From Massilia eurypsychrophila (GTDB lineage Bacteria > Pseudomonadota > Gammaproteobacteria > Burkholderiales > Burkholderiaceae_D), in NCBI RefSeq assembly GCF_002760655.1, contig NZ_PDOC01000025.1, positions 1 through 64,000 of the forward strand: DNA of 64,000 nt. Reading direction: 5' to 3'. Position 1 is the stretch's first letter. The number at the start of each line of letters is the position of its first letter. A program made the position numbers and the translations under genes. Below, piece by piece: positions 52,743 to 63,949 of the stretch. The notes below the pieces were generated by a model. That model was given only the letters and a program-made list of their open reading frames with translations, did no database searches and was not told where the DNA came from.

Positions 52743-53165
52743 TCAGAATACTCCGAACAATTTGAGGGCGGTGACGAAAGTGAGGAACAGGCTGATCGCG
52801 AGAACGGCGACGGCGCTCTGGCGCGACGACTCTTTTTCGAGGGCGAAGTGGACGTCCATGAACAGGTGGCGCACGCCGGCGGCGAAGTGGTGGAAGTAGG
52901 CCCAGCACAGCGCCAGGATGATCAGCTTGACCAGCGGATGGGAGGCGATACGGGCGAAGTACTTGAAGGTGTCTTCCGACAGCAGGCTCTGCTGGAACAT
53001 GTAGAGGATCAACGGCAGCGATGCGAAAATCAGGAAACCGCTGATGCGGTGCAGGATCGAGACGATGGACGCCATCGTCATGCGGTAATTGGACAACTCG
53101 GTAACGTGGATGTTACGAAATTGCGGCCGCTGTTTTTTTGGGACCTCTCTCACGGCTTCGGACAT
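52743..53165 (-). CDS. sdhC: Succinate dehydrogenase cytochrome b556 subunit SdhC
   Basis: 140 residues. The N-terminal signature RPQFRNIHVTELSNYRMTM is followed by SILHRISGFLIFASLPLI with the quinone-site Ser and Arg, and FHHFAAGVRHLFMD with the haem His. First gene of the sdhCDAB-sdhE-gltA unit; its promoter lies within 53166-53387. Confidence 0.95.
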   Translation of the reverse strand: MSEAVREVPKKQRPQFRNIHVTELSNYRMTMASIVSILHRISGFLIFASLPLILYMFQQSLLSEDTFKYFARIASHPLVKLIILALCWAYFHHFAAGVRHLFMDVHFALEKESSRQSAVAVLAISLFLTFVTALKLFGVF

Positions 53166-53387
53166 GACTACACCTCCCTTAAACTGACTGAACAAAATTA
53201 GAAAACCCGCAATTTTCGCCGATTTCATGCACTGCACCAATATCTAAATCGCGATATCGGTTCTTTTTCTCAAAACCAATCTATTTTAATACCAACAGCG
53301 CATTCCTGCAGGCGCCTGACCCGCTGCCATCGCCTCTGTCGGACCGGCGCCACGGGCCTGAAGTGCCCTGCTGTTCGCCGCGCGGCG

Positions 53388-54188
53388 CTACGACAGGTCG
53401 TTCTGGTAATGGTGGTGCGCCGTCAGGTACAGGCCGCGGCGCAGTTCGACCGCCTTGTCGCCGTACGTAAACGAGACGCGCTCGGCGCACAACAGCGGCG
53501 TGCCTTCGGCCACGCCGAGCAGTTCGGCGGCGGCGGGGTCGGCGCCGACGGCGCGGATTTTTTCCGACGCACGGATCATGCGGGTGCCGAATTCGGACTC
53601 GAACAGGCCGTACATCGGGCCCTTGTATTGGTCGAGCCGCTCGGCGGTCAGGCCCTTGAAGATGGCCCCGGGCAGCCACAGCTCCTCGAGGATGGTGGGC
53701 GCGCCGTCGAACGACATCAGGCGCTTGATGTAGATGACGGCGTCGCCCGATTTCAAGCTGAGCAGCTGCGCCACTTCGGCCGGCGCGCTCTGGCGCCGCA
53801 CGTCGAGGATGCGGTTGTCGGGATGGTGCGGCACGCCGGTGTCGGGCATCAGGCGCAGGAAGCGGAAGTGGGCGCGCTCTTCATGGTGGGTCGAGACGAA
53901 GGTGCCCTTGCCCTGGCGCCGCATGACGAGGTTTTCCGCCGCCAGCTCGTCGATGGCCTTGCGCACCGTGCCCTGGCTGACCTTGAAGCGGGCGGCCAGT
54001 TCGACTTCGCTGGGAATGAGTTCGCCCGGCTTCCACTCGCCCGATTGCAGGCTTTGCGTGATGAGGGCCTTGATCTGCTGGTACAGCGGGCTGAAGGTGG
54101 GCAGGTTGCCGGCAGCGGCGGCAGTCGAACCGGCGGCCCCGTTTGGCGTGCTGCCATCGCCTGGCGGATGGGACGGTAGTGGGTTCAT
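53388..54188 (-). CDS. GntR/HutC-family transcriptional regulator with UTRA domain
   Basis: 266 residues. N-terminal winged helix with PLYQQIKALITQSLQSGEWK and KVSQGTVRKAIDELAAENLV; C-terminal UTRA ligand-binding domain with KRLMSFDGAPTILEELWLP. It is divergent from mdh and lies upstream of sdhC, with a perfect 16-bp palindrome in the shared region, so it likely controls TCA-cycle genes and itself. The ligand is unknown. Confidence 0.9.
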   Translation of the reverse strand: MNPLPSHPPGDGSTPNGAAGSTAAAAGNLPTFSPLYQQIKALITQSLQSGEWKPGELIPSEVELAARFKVSQGTVRKAIDELAAENLVMRRQGKGTFVSTHHEERAHFRFLRLMPDTGVPHHPDNRILDVRRQSAPAEVAQLLSLKSGDAVIYIKRLMSFDGAPTILEELWLPGAIFKGLTAERLDQYKGPMYGLFESEFGTRMIRASEKIRAVGADPAAAELLGVAEGTPLLCAERVSFTYGDKAVELRRGLYLTAHHHYQNDLS

Positions 54189-54245
54189 AGACCAAGATTT
54201 CAACACAATTGCCCAGCGGCGTCCAGCAAAAACGGCCCGGTTATG

Positions 54246-54261
54246 TGTCTTATATAAGACA
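54246..54261. promoter_or_regulatory. Perfect 16-bp palindrome, probable operator of the GntR regulator
   Basis: TGTCTTATATAAGACA is perfectly self-complementary and sits in the 255-bp gap between the divergent GntR gene and mdh. GntR/HutC proteins bind short AT-centred palindromes of this size, so it is a good operator candidate. Confidence 0.7.
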
Positions 54262-54372
54262 TATGATATAAATTGACAGATGGGCCAACCCGGCCTACAG
54301 TAGCGGTCGATCCGGCATGCGCGGACCTTGCACGGCCCTCCTCTGCAGCGGCCGAAAGGCGTTCGGTTTTGG

Positions 54373-54378
54373 TATGAT
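54373..54378 (+). promoter_or_regulatory. Possible extended -10 element of the mdh promoter
   Basis: TATGAT preceded directly by TGG reads as an extended -10 box 65 bp upstream of the mdh ATG and downstream of the palindrome. No good -35 box is seen, which is common for extended -10 promoters. Confidence 0.35.
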
Positions 54379-54443
54379 TGCAGTTTCCCAGAACAAGCGT
54401 ATCCTCGGCATCGACCGATTTCTTTCCCACTTTGGAGATTCTC

Positions 54444-55433
54444 ATGGCTAAAACCCCAATGCGCGTTGCAGTAACCGGCGCCGCCGGCCAGATCGGCTAT
54501 TCGCTGCTGTTTCGCATCGCCAACGGCGACATGCTCGGCAAAGACCAGCCGGTCATCCTGCAACTGCTGGAAATCCCTGACGAGAAAGCCCAGAAAGCGC
54601 TCAAGGGCGTGATGATGGAAGTGGACGACTGCGCCTTCCCGCTGCTGGCCGGCATGACCGCGCACAGCGACCCGATGACCGCGTTCAAGGACGCCGACTT
54701 CGCGCTGCTGGTCGGCGCCCGTCCACGCGGCCCGGGCATGGAACGCAAGGACCTGCTGGAAGCGAACGCGCAGATCTTCACGGTGCAGGGCAAGGCGCTC
54801 GACGCCGTCGCTTCGCGCAACGTCAAGGTACTGGTGGTGGGCAATCCGGCCAACACCAACGCATTCATCGCCATGAAATCGGCGCCGTCGCTGCCGGCCA
54901 AGAACTTCACCGCCATGCTGCGCCTGGACCACAACCGCGCGCTGTCGCAGATCGCCGCCAAGACCGGCAAGCCGGTCGCGTCGATCGAGAAGCTGTGCGT
55001 GTGGGGCAACCACTCGCCGACGATGTACGCCGACTACCGTTTCGCCACCATCGACGGCCAGTCGGTCAAAGAGTCGATCAACGACGACGCCTGGAACCGC
55101 GACACGTTCCTGCCGACCGTCGGCAAGCGCGGCGGCGCCATCATCGAAGCGCGCGGCCTGTCGTCGGCGGCATCGGCGGCCAACGCGGCGATCGACCACA
55201 TGCACGACTGGCACCTCGGCACCGGCGGCAAGTGGACCACGATGGGCATCCCGTCGGACGGCTCGTACGGCATCCCGAAAGAGACCATGTTCGGCTTCCC
55301 GGTCACGGTTGAAAATGGCGAGTACACCATCGTCCAGGGCCTGGCCATCGACGAGTTCTCGCAAGAGCGCATCAACCTGACGCTCAAGGAACTGACCGAA
55401 GAGCGCGACGGCGTTGCCCATTTGCTGGCCTAA
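54444..55433 (+). CDS. mdh: Malate dehydrogenase
   Basis: 329 residues. NAD-binding [18 protein letters not shown], catalytic His and Asp in [11 protein letters not shown] and [11 protein letters not shown]. Similar to the cytosolic type used by betaproteobacteria, which reversibly oxidises malate to oxaloacetate. A GGAG lies six bases upstream of the ATG. It diverges from the GntR gene and leads to the citrate-lyase-like gene, the MliC-like gene and acnA. Confidence 0.97.
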   Translation: MAKTPMRVAVTGAAGQIGYSLLFRIANGDMLGKDQPVILQLLEIPDEKAQKALKGVMMEVDDCAFPLLAGMTAHSDPMTAFKDADFALLVGARPRGPGMERKDLLEANAQIFTVQGKALDAVASRNVKVLVVGNPANTNAFIAMKSAPSLPAKNFTAMLRLDHNRALSQIAAKTGKPVASIEKLCVWGNHSPTMYADYRFATIDGQSVKESINDDAWNRDTFLPTVGKRGGAIIEARGLSSAASAANAAIDHMHDWHLGTGGKWTTMGIPSDGSYGIPKETMFGFPVTVENGEYTIVQGLAIDEFSQERINLTLKELTEERDGVAHLLA

Positions 55434-55585
55434 GCGAACACCGCGGCAGATTCGTGGCGCCTGACAGCCCACCAGTTCGCCGCACGCGCCGTGCCGCCCC
55501 GAGCGGCACGGGCGCTGCTGTATCTCAATCTGTAACCGAAGCTGTAACTCAAGCACTGCCGCACGCGGCATCTCAAAGAACATCC

Positions 55586-56584
55586 ATGCACCCTTCCGCA
55601 GTCCTATTCCAAGGCAAACGCCAGCCATTGCTGCTGCCGGCCTGTGACCATTACGCCGGCTCCGAAAAGCTGATGCGCAAGTCGCTGGCGTTGCAGCAGG
55701 AACTCGGCGCCCTGTTCGACATCACCTTCGACTGCGAGGACGGCGCCGCCGCCGGCGCGGAGAAGGAGCACGCGCTGCTGGTGGCCGCGCTGGTGGGCGA
55801 TGAAGCGAACCGCTTCGGCCGCATCGGCGTGCGCGTGCACGACAGCGCCAGCGCCCACTTTGCCGGCGACGTCGCCACCATCGTCGGCGCCTGCGCCGGC
55901 AAGCTCGCCTACATCGTGCTGCCGAAGGCGGAGAACCTGGCCGACGTCGTGCGCATGATCGAATTCGTCAACCGCTACGCCGTGCCGGCCGGGCGCGCCG
56001 CGCTGCCGATCCACGTGCTGATCGAAACCCACGGCGCCTTGCGCGATTGCTGGGACATCGCCGCGCTGCCCCAGGTCGAGTGCCTGTCGTTCGGCATCAT
56101 GGATTTTGTCTCGGCCCATTACGGCGCCATTCCCGGCAACGCGATGCGTACGCCAGGCCAGTTCGCGCACCCGCTGGTGGTGCGCGCAAAGCTGGAGATC
56201 GTTGCGGCATGTCACGCGCATGGCAAGGTACCGTCGCATAATGTGACGACCGAAATCAAGGACACCGCGGTGGTCGCCAACGACGCCCAGCGCGCTGGCG
56301 CAGAATTCGGTTTCACGCGCATGTGGAGCATTCATCCGAACCAGATCAAGCCGATCATCAAGGCTTTCACGCCGCGCGTGTCGGAAGTGAACGAAGCGAC
56401 CAACATCCTTACCGAAGCCATCAACGCAAACTGGGGCCCGATCGCCCAGAATGGCCGGCTGCACGACCGCGCCAGCTATCGCTACTACTGGACGGTGTTG
56501 CAACGCGCCAGACTGGCCGGCCTGGCCTTGCCGGATGCGGCGGCGGCGATGGTCAACCAAGACTCCCAACCGGAACCTATCTAA
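55586..56584 (+). CDS. CitE-like HpcH/HpaI aldolase/citrate lyase beta family protein
   Basis: 332 residues. TIM-barrel CoA-ester lyase family with FDITFDCEDGAAAGAEKEHA (metal-binding acidic residues), LPIHVLIETHGAL and HPNQIKPIIKAF. Members include citrate lyase beta, malyl-CoA and methylmalyl-CoA lyases; the substrate cannot be told. No citrate lyase alpha or gamma genes are near, so it is not the classic citrate lyase. It is linked to mdh and acnA. Confidence 0.9.
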   Translation: MHPSAVLFQGKRQPLLLPACDHYAGSEKLMRKSLALQQELGALFDITFDCEDGAAAGAEKEHALLVAALVGDEANRFGRIGVRVHDSASAHFAGDVATIVGACAGKLAYIVLPKAENLADVVRMIEFVNRYAVPAGRAALPIHVLIETHGALRDCWDIAALPQVECLSFGIMDFVSAHYGAIPGNAMRTPGQFAHPLVVRAKLEIVAACHAHGKVPSHNVTTEIKDTAVVANDAQRAGAEFGFTRMWSIHPNQIKPIIKAFTPRVSEVNEATNILTEAINANWGPIAQNGRLHDRASYRYYWTVLQRARLAGLALPDAAAAMVNQDSQPEPI

Positions 56585-56585
56585 C

Positions 56586-57260
56586 ATGACCACACTATTG
56601 TCCAAATCCCTGGCCGCCTGCGGTTTCGCCCTGGCCGCCGCAAGCCTGCTGACCATGCCGGCTGCAGTTGCCGCCGACGACAAGAAGCCGGCCAAAGCCG
56701 TCAAGGCGAAAGCGAAGGCCGAACCGAAAGCGCGCGCGCACCCGAAAGCCGAAGATGCGGCTATCCCCGACGGTCCGGACGCCGACATCACCGACACCGT
56801 CACCTCCGACTACAACTGCGAACTTGGCAACAAGCTGACCATTTTCACCAACGACAAGGACAACACGCACATCGCGCTGCGCTGGAAGAAGCGGATCCAC
56901 CGCCTCGACCGCATCGGCACCACCACCGGCGCCCAGCGCTTCGAGAACAAGACGTTCGGCCTGATCTGGATCGGCATCCCCGCCAAGGGCATGCTGCTCG
57001 ACTCGAAGCTGAACCGCCAGCTGGCCAACGAATGCAAGAACGCCGACCAGGAACGCGCCGCGTCGGCGCCGAAAATCGAGAAGCAGGCCGACATGCCGTC
57101 GAGCCAGGTGAAGACCAAGGTCGAGCAGATCGTGCCGGCCCAGGCGCTGCCGGCGATGACGCCGGCGACGACTACCCCGGCGGCGACACCGGTGCTGACG
57201 CCGGCGCTGTCGCCGGCGCCGGTTGCCGATCCGGCGGCGCCGAAAGCAACACCGATTTAA
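56586..57260 (+). CDS. Periplasmic protein with an MliC (C-type lysozyme inhibitor)-like domain
   Basis: 224 residues. A signal peptide (ACGFALAAASLLTMPAAVAA) leads into a Lys/Ala-rich linker, then about 80 residues with YNCELGNKLTIFTNDKDNTH, TTGAQRFENKTFGLIWIGIP and a closing ANEC, matching the two Cys and strand pattern of the MliC/PliC lysozyme-inhibitor fold. A Thr/Pro/Ala-rich tail follows. It lies one base after the citE-like stop and 45 bp before acnA, so it is cotranscribed. The MliC assignment is by pattern only. Confidence 0.65.
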   Translation: MTTLLSKSLAACGFALAAASLLTMPAAVAADDKKPAKAVKAKAKAEPKARAHPKAEDAAIPDGPDADITDTVTSDYNCELGNKLTIFTNDKDNTHIALRWKKRIHRLDRIGTTTGAQRFENKTFGLIWIGIPAKGMLLDSKLNRQLANECKNADQERAASAPKIEKQADMPSSQVKTKVEQIVPAQALPAMTPATTTPAATPVLTPALSPAPVADPAAPKATPI

Positions 57261-57305
57261 CCGAACAATCACCACAAATAACAAAACACTACTGAAGGAG
57301 AGGCC

Positions 57306-60014
<2,709 letters not shown>

Positions 60015-60131
60015 ATACGAGGCGATAGCAAGTCGTCATTGCGCCTTCGCAGGAAGCGCCAGGAAACGCCGGATTCGTATATACCCCCAACCGGCGATAC
60101 ATAGTTGGCGCTTTTCGGACCGTCTCCAAAC

Positions 60132-60160
60132 AAATACCCCTCTCGCAGGGGTATTTTTTT
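60132..60160 (+). terminator. Intrinsic terminator after acnA
   Basis: AAATACCCCT-CTCGC-AGGGGTATTT followed by further T residues forms a 10-bp stem 118 bp downstream of the acnA stop. It marks the end of the metabolic cluster and the start of the mobile-element region. Confidence 0.88.
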
Positions 60161-60295
60161 GTCTTGCCAACTCGAAAGCTAAACCCTACTCTTGCATTCG
60201 ATGCAATTGAGCTTAGAAACTATGAAGCAAAAAACAGGGCTGAAGCGTGGTTGTGTGCCTTCCTAAAACGGTCAGCTACTTGAGAACAACCACCC

Positions 60296-60523
60296 ATGTT
60301 TGTCACGGCAAAAGCAAGGGTGTATGCCGACGCAACAGGAGCCTACACCGAGGTCCCGGTATTAATTACGCCAGTGGGAGTGTTGGAGCCCTTACTAGAC
60401 TGCTTACACCGCAGTCACGATCGTAGCTTGACATGGATGTCCAAGGTGTCCAGGTCGGTGCGCATGTTGCAGAAATTGGCTGAATACGGACTGTGTTCAG
60501 CGACGGGGGTGTATCAGTTATAA
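60296..60523 (+). pseudogene. N-terminal remnant resembling gamma-mobile-trio recombinase GmtY
   Basis: 75 codons (MFVTAKARVYADATGAYTEV, then a segment with RSLTWMSKVSRSVRMLQKLA). This matches, from memory, the start of GmtY-type tyrosine recombinases. The frame ends abruptly at 60523, and the catalytic C-terminal R-H-R-Y region is missing, so an internal deletion is implied. It runs straight into the next fragment in another frame. Confidence 0.45.
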
Positions 60524-61074
60524 ATCGCTGGCACTACGAAAACTGTATCAGTTTTAAATCGCCGTTGACAGCTGAAGACTTGGTTGCGTGCTACCGGCTG
60601 ATTGAACGCTGCAAGGCGGCACTCGACGCGTCACAGGGGAATGGCATGCAGCTGATAACCGCTGGAACGGTCGGTGATGTTCATCTCGCTTTCGAAGAGA
60701 CCGAGTCGGAGTTATTGCAACTCGCAGGGGTTTGTCAGAACGTCGAGGTGTATCCCGACTTGGAGCCCGGAAAGGCGGTGTTCCGACGCAGCCAGCTCCT
60801 CGACGCTGTTCTTTACCGTGACGACATGCTGCCCGTCTTCATGCTGCTCAGCGAGGCAGATCAGCTAATTTTTGGCAACGCCTTTTTGCGCCAGCTCTCG
60901 CAGCAAATGGACCCTGCGAACCCGGCGCTTGGCGAAAGGAAGGTGATCAGATTATTGGACGCCGGCGTGAGTCTGAGCCGGCACCTTGGCATCGACCTCG
61001 CAACACTGCTGCCCGACGTCGTCAAAAATGATATCCCGCACCGCCCACGCTCACTTATGGAGAGCGCGCAATGA
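60493..61074 (+). pseudogene. Fragment probably from GmtZ (C-terminal part) of a gamma-mobile-trio element
   Basis: 193 codons from GTG 60493 with a helical protein (PLTAEDLVACYRLIERCKAA, FLRQLSQQMDPANPALGERK, ends HRPRSLMESAQ). It has no tyrosine-recombinase motif. Its position between a GmtY-like start and a GmtX-like gene with a 4-bp stop/start overlap (ATGA at 61071-61074) suggests the end of the larger middle gene. The natural start is missing, so it is called a remnant. Confidence 0.4.
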
Positions 61075-61734
61075 TCGGGTTCACGCAGATTCACCCCGAC
61101 GCTGTACTCGAGTCGCTGCTCGCCAAAGGTGGCCGCGCTCAGCGCCAACGCAATCTCGCGAAGATTCATGAGCTATGCCGCGCTCAACACCAAAGTGGCT
61201 CCCGCGACTTCGCCTTGCCGGCCATCGGGCGCCTGGCAGAAGCGCAAGCCATTCTGAAGGGCCGTGCTCTCTATAACGCCCCGTCCGCGGACTACCGGAC
61301 GCTGATTGAAGCGTGGGCTGCCTATGCTGGTCCGCCTCTTCCAAAACCTTCGAAAGCATTGGCGAGTTACGAATATTTGATGAGAATTGACGACCCGGCC
61401 ATCCGATCCATCATGCAGGCCATCATCGCCGAGCGTGATAAGTTGAAGAACCAACTCAACATATTAAAGGCGCATACGCAACTACACTGTGGACCGGCGC
61501 CCACTAGGCGCGACCGTAGCGTCCGCCACGGGGGAGCGACCGGTGGCCGTATTGAGCATGGTGGCACAGTTGACACCTTCCGAACGGGAAGCTCTGCAGA
61601 AAGCAGTTTCTGCCGAATTTTTGGAAGCACGCGGATTGATAGAAGGCAGCCACGGCGAAATCAAGAATGACCTGGGCCGTACACTTTTTGACGTCGGGTT
61701 CGGCCGGGCGATTCGTAAAGTGCTTGGACAGTGA
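61071..61734 (+). pseudogene. Frameshifted GmtX-like gene
   Basis: The first frame (61071 to about 61485) reads MIGFTQIHPDAVLESLLAKG, then RNLAKIHELCRAQHQSGSRD, recognisable as GmtX-like. Near 61485 the protein continues in the +1 frame (61489-61734: ATVASATGERPVAVLSMVAQ, LTPSEREALQKAV, LFDVGFGRAIRKVLGQ), a natural C-terminus. One extra base, or loss of two, breaks the gene. GMT elements are described as integrating mobile modules carrying defence or effector cargo. Confidence 0.5.
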
Positions 61735-61833
61735 CCTCGGGACAGGCTCAACTTCACACACGAAAGAAAGCCAATTACCGACTTTTAACCGATTCCAGCT
61801 GCGTTGGCTTTAGAGACTACGTATCTTCACCGT

Positions 61834-62211
61834 CTAAGTTTCCGGCTTGATCGATCCGGCTGGTACACGATCATACTTGACAGCTCCACCCGGAAGCACA
61901 GTAAAGATCAGGTCGGACGCTATGAATTGCTCCGCAGTGACGCCGTCGTAGATTGAATCGCACAGCCAGGCGGACATGGCCGCGTTCACTGCCTCGAGCT
62001 CGAGCTCCTTTCTTGGTTTCCGCGCCCTCATCGCCGTAATCAGTTCCTGAGCGAAGAACGGAACTGCACCAGCAGTCCACACACGCCCACGCCTCCGAGC
62101 CTCTTGCTCGCGCGACTCCGCTGCCACCATTAGCCCGAGCGCGTCTATTTCTGTCTGCGCGATGAACGTAGTCCCGAATTCACCGTTCACAGCATACGTT
62201 TGTATTAACAT
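61834..62211 (-). CDS. Hypothetical protein
   Basis: 125 residues from ATG 62211, preceded by AAAGGATG. The sequence (MLIQTYAVNGEFGTTFIAQT, IDALGLMVAAESREQEARRR, a basic RARKPRKELELE stretch) has no recognised domain. It is flanked by element remnants and may be mobile-element cargo. Confidence 0.55.
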   Translation of the reverse strand: MLIQTYAVNGEFGTTFIAQTEIDALGLMVAAESREQEARRRGRVWTAGAVPFFAQELITAMRARKPRKELELEAVNAAMSAWLCDSIYDGVTAEQFIASDLIFTVLPGGAVKYDRVPAGSIKPET

Positions 62212-62380
62212 AATCATCCTTTCAACTGGCGGCCGGCCAAGCGCGGGCGCCATCCGGCGCACAACTTTCCGATAAATCCTATTGCGATTTTACGCAACAT
62301 CGCTTCGACGGCGGCAAATCGTTCGCGGGGACTGCAGTGGAAAGGAAAACCGGTTTAAGGTGCTCTTACTCCCAAGCGGC

Positions 62381-63577
62381 TTATTTAGAAGAAGTACCAC
62401 TCTGATACTTTGCCAGGCCCATGAGCGCTACTACGCAGAAGACGGCGCCGGCATAAAATGTGGACGAAGCTCCAAGCCGATCCCAGAGCAGCCCCGCCAG
62501 AACGCTTGCGACCAGCATGGCGATGCCACTCATCAGGTTGAACACTCCAAATGCCGTGCCGCGCAGATCGGCCGGCGCCGTATCCGCGACCATAGTCGCA
62601 AGCAGCCCCTGCGTGATACCCATGTGTACGCCCCATAGCGCAACACCGGCCAACACGATAGCCCAGTGGTCATCAATGGCCAAAACTAAGTCGGCGGCAA
62701 TTAAAACGATGAGACCTAGCGCGAGCAGTTTGGAATGGCTCATGCGGTCGGAGAGTTTTCCGAAAGGATATGCAGACACGGCGTAAACCAGATTCATCGC
62801 AACCATCACCAGGGGCACCAGTGCAATGGGGATGCCGCCCTGTTGAGCGCGCAGGACAAGAAACGCCTCGCTGAACCTTGCCAACGTAAAGACCGCGCCT
62901 ATTCCGACGACCCACCAGTATGGAGCATCGAGGCGTTTCAGGTTCTCGCGGCGAATCGGATTGGTGCGTTTACCGTTCTGGTGCTGCCGCGGCTCGCGCA
63001 CGCCAAACAACAGCAGGGCAACAGCCAATACACCAGGGATCACAGCAACCCAGAATACCATTCTGAAATCGTTCGCCCACAGAAGCATCAACCCGACCGC
63101 CAGCAGTGGGCCGAGGAATGCGCCAACAGTATCGAGGGATTGGCGCAGGCCAAAGGCCGCGCCGCGCAAGGTGGGCGGCGCAAGGTCGGCGACCAGGGCG
63201 TCACGTGGTGCGCCCCGGACGCCTTTGCCGACTCGGTCCAGAAGCCTGGCCGTCAGCACCATTCCGGTCGTATTCGCCACAGCAAAGAGTGGCTTGGTCA
63301 AGGCACCCAATGCGTAGCCGAATAACGCCAGTCCCTTGCGTTTGCCAAGGTAGTCGCTCAGCGTCCCTGAAAACACTTTGACGATCAAAGCGGTCGATTC
63401 GGCCAGACCTTCGACGATTCCAACTGTGAGGGCGCTCGCCCCGAGTACGCCGACCATGAACATCGGCAGCAGGCTGTGCACCATTTCCGAAGAAATGTCC
63501 ATCAGCATGCTTACGAAGCCGAGCATCCAGATACCAAGAGGGATTTGCCTGAGTGTGCTTCCGATTTTCTTTGTCAT
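62381..63577 (-). CDS. Major facilitator superfamily transporter
   Basis: 398 residues with twelve predicted membrane helices. MFS loop 2-3 signature reads SGTLSDYLGKRKGLALFGYA, and its counterpart in the second half is FGKLSDRMSHSKLLALGL. GxGxRGAPRDALVAD in helix 4-5 resembles multidrug or metal-associated efflux proteins. The substrate is unknown. It lies between element remnants. Confidence 0.9.
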   Translation of the reverse strand: MTKKIGSTLRQIPLGIWMLGFVSMLMDISSEMVHSLLPMFMVGVLGASALTVGIVEGLAESTALIVKVFSGTLSDYLGKRKGLALFGYALGALTKPLFAVANTTGMVLTARLLDRVGKGVRGAPRDALVADLAPPTLRGAAFGLRQSLDTVGAFLGPLLAVGLMLLWANDFRMVFWVAVIPGVLAVALLLFGVREPRQHQNGKRTNPIRRENLKRLDAPYWWVVGIGAVFTLARFSEAFLVLRAQQGGIPIALVPLVMVAMNLVYAVSAYPFGKLSDRMSHSKLLALGLIVLIAADLVLAIDDHWAIVLAGVALWGVHMGITQGLLATMVADTAPADLRGTAFGVFNLMSGIAMLVASVLAGLLWDRLGASSTFYAGAVFCVVALMGLAKYQSGTSSK

Positions 63578-63683
63578 TGAATTTTAATTTACTAACCTTC
63601 CAAGTTGCAGTAGACCGGAACGATCGGGCTAGACCGCTGGCGCCACATTCAAATATTGGTGGCACGCTGACGAGGCGAGGGGC

Positions 63684-63838
63684 GACACAGCGTCGCCCGC
63701 GCCGTTTTTCATGGCAAGCGCGGCGAGTTGCGGCAGCAGTACCGCGAACGCAGGAAGACCAGCTAGACGCGCTCGGCATGGTGCTCAACATGATAGTACT
63801 GTGAAACACGGTCTACATGGAGGCCGTTCCACTGCTGG
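63684..63838 (+). pseudogene. C-terminal remnant of a Tn3-family transposase
   Basis: Plus-strand codons give ARAVFHGKRGELRQQYRE, then after a one-base frame break QEDQLDALGMVLNMIVL, a TGA where Trp is expected, and NTVYMEAV. This is the diagnostic C-terminal block of Tn3 TnpA (FHG-GELRQ-YREGQEDQLDALG-LN-IVLWNT-YM). A frameshift near 63750 and the stop at 63801-63803 make it dead. It ends at an IS3-type fragment. The 5' boundary is approximate. Confidence 0.7.
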
Positions 63839-63949
63839 GATGCTCATGCTTTCGCTGACGTTTTGGATGCTCTGCCCTTGCTCTTTGATCATTCGAACGA
63901 CTTCCAACTTCAGGCTGGGGTCGAATGTCTTCCGTTTTCTTGTTGCCAT
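63785..63949 (-). pseudogene. Truncated IS3-family orfA
   Basis: 54 codons from ATG 63949: about the first 37 (MATRKRKTFDPSLKLEVVRM then IKEQGQSIQNVSESMSI) are the helix-turn-helix start of an IS3 OrfA; afterwards the frame runs into the Tn3 remnant and stops at 63785. A GGAG-type site lies upstream. The element's terminal inverted repeat probably begins near 63990, where GTGTCCGGGCAAA reaches the window end. Confidence 0.7.

Noticed and set aside
55586..56584. Citrate lyase beta subunit
   Set aside because: No alpha, gamma or accessory citrate lyase genes nearby; a general CoA-ester lyase is safer.
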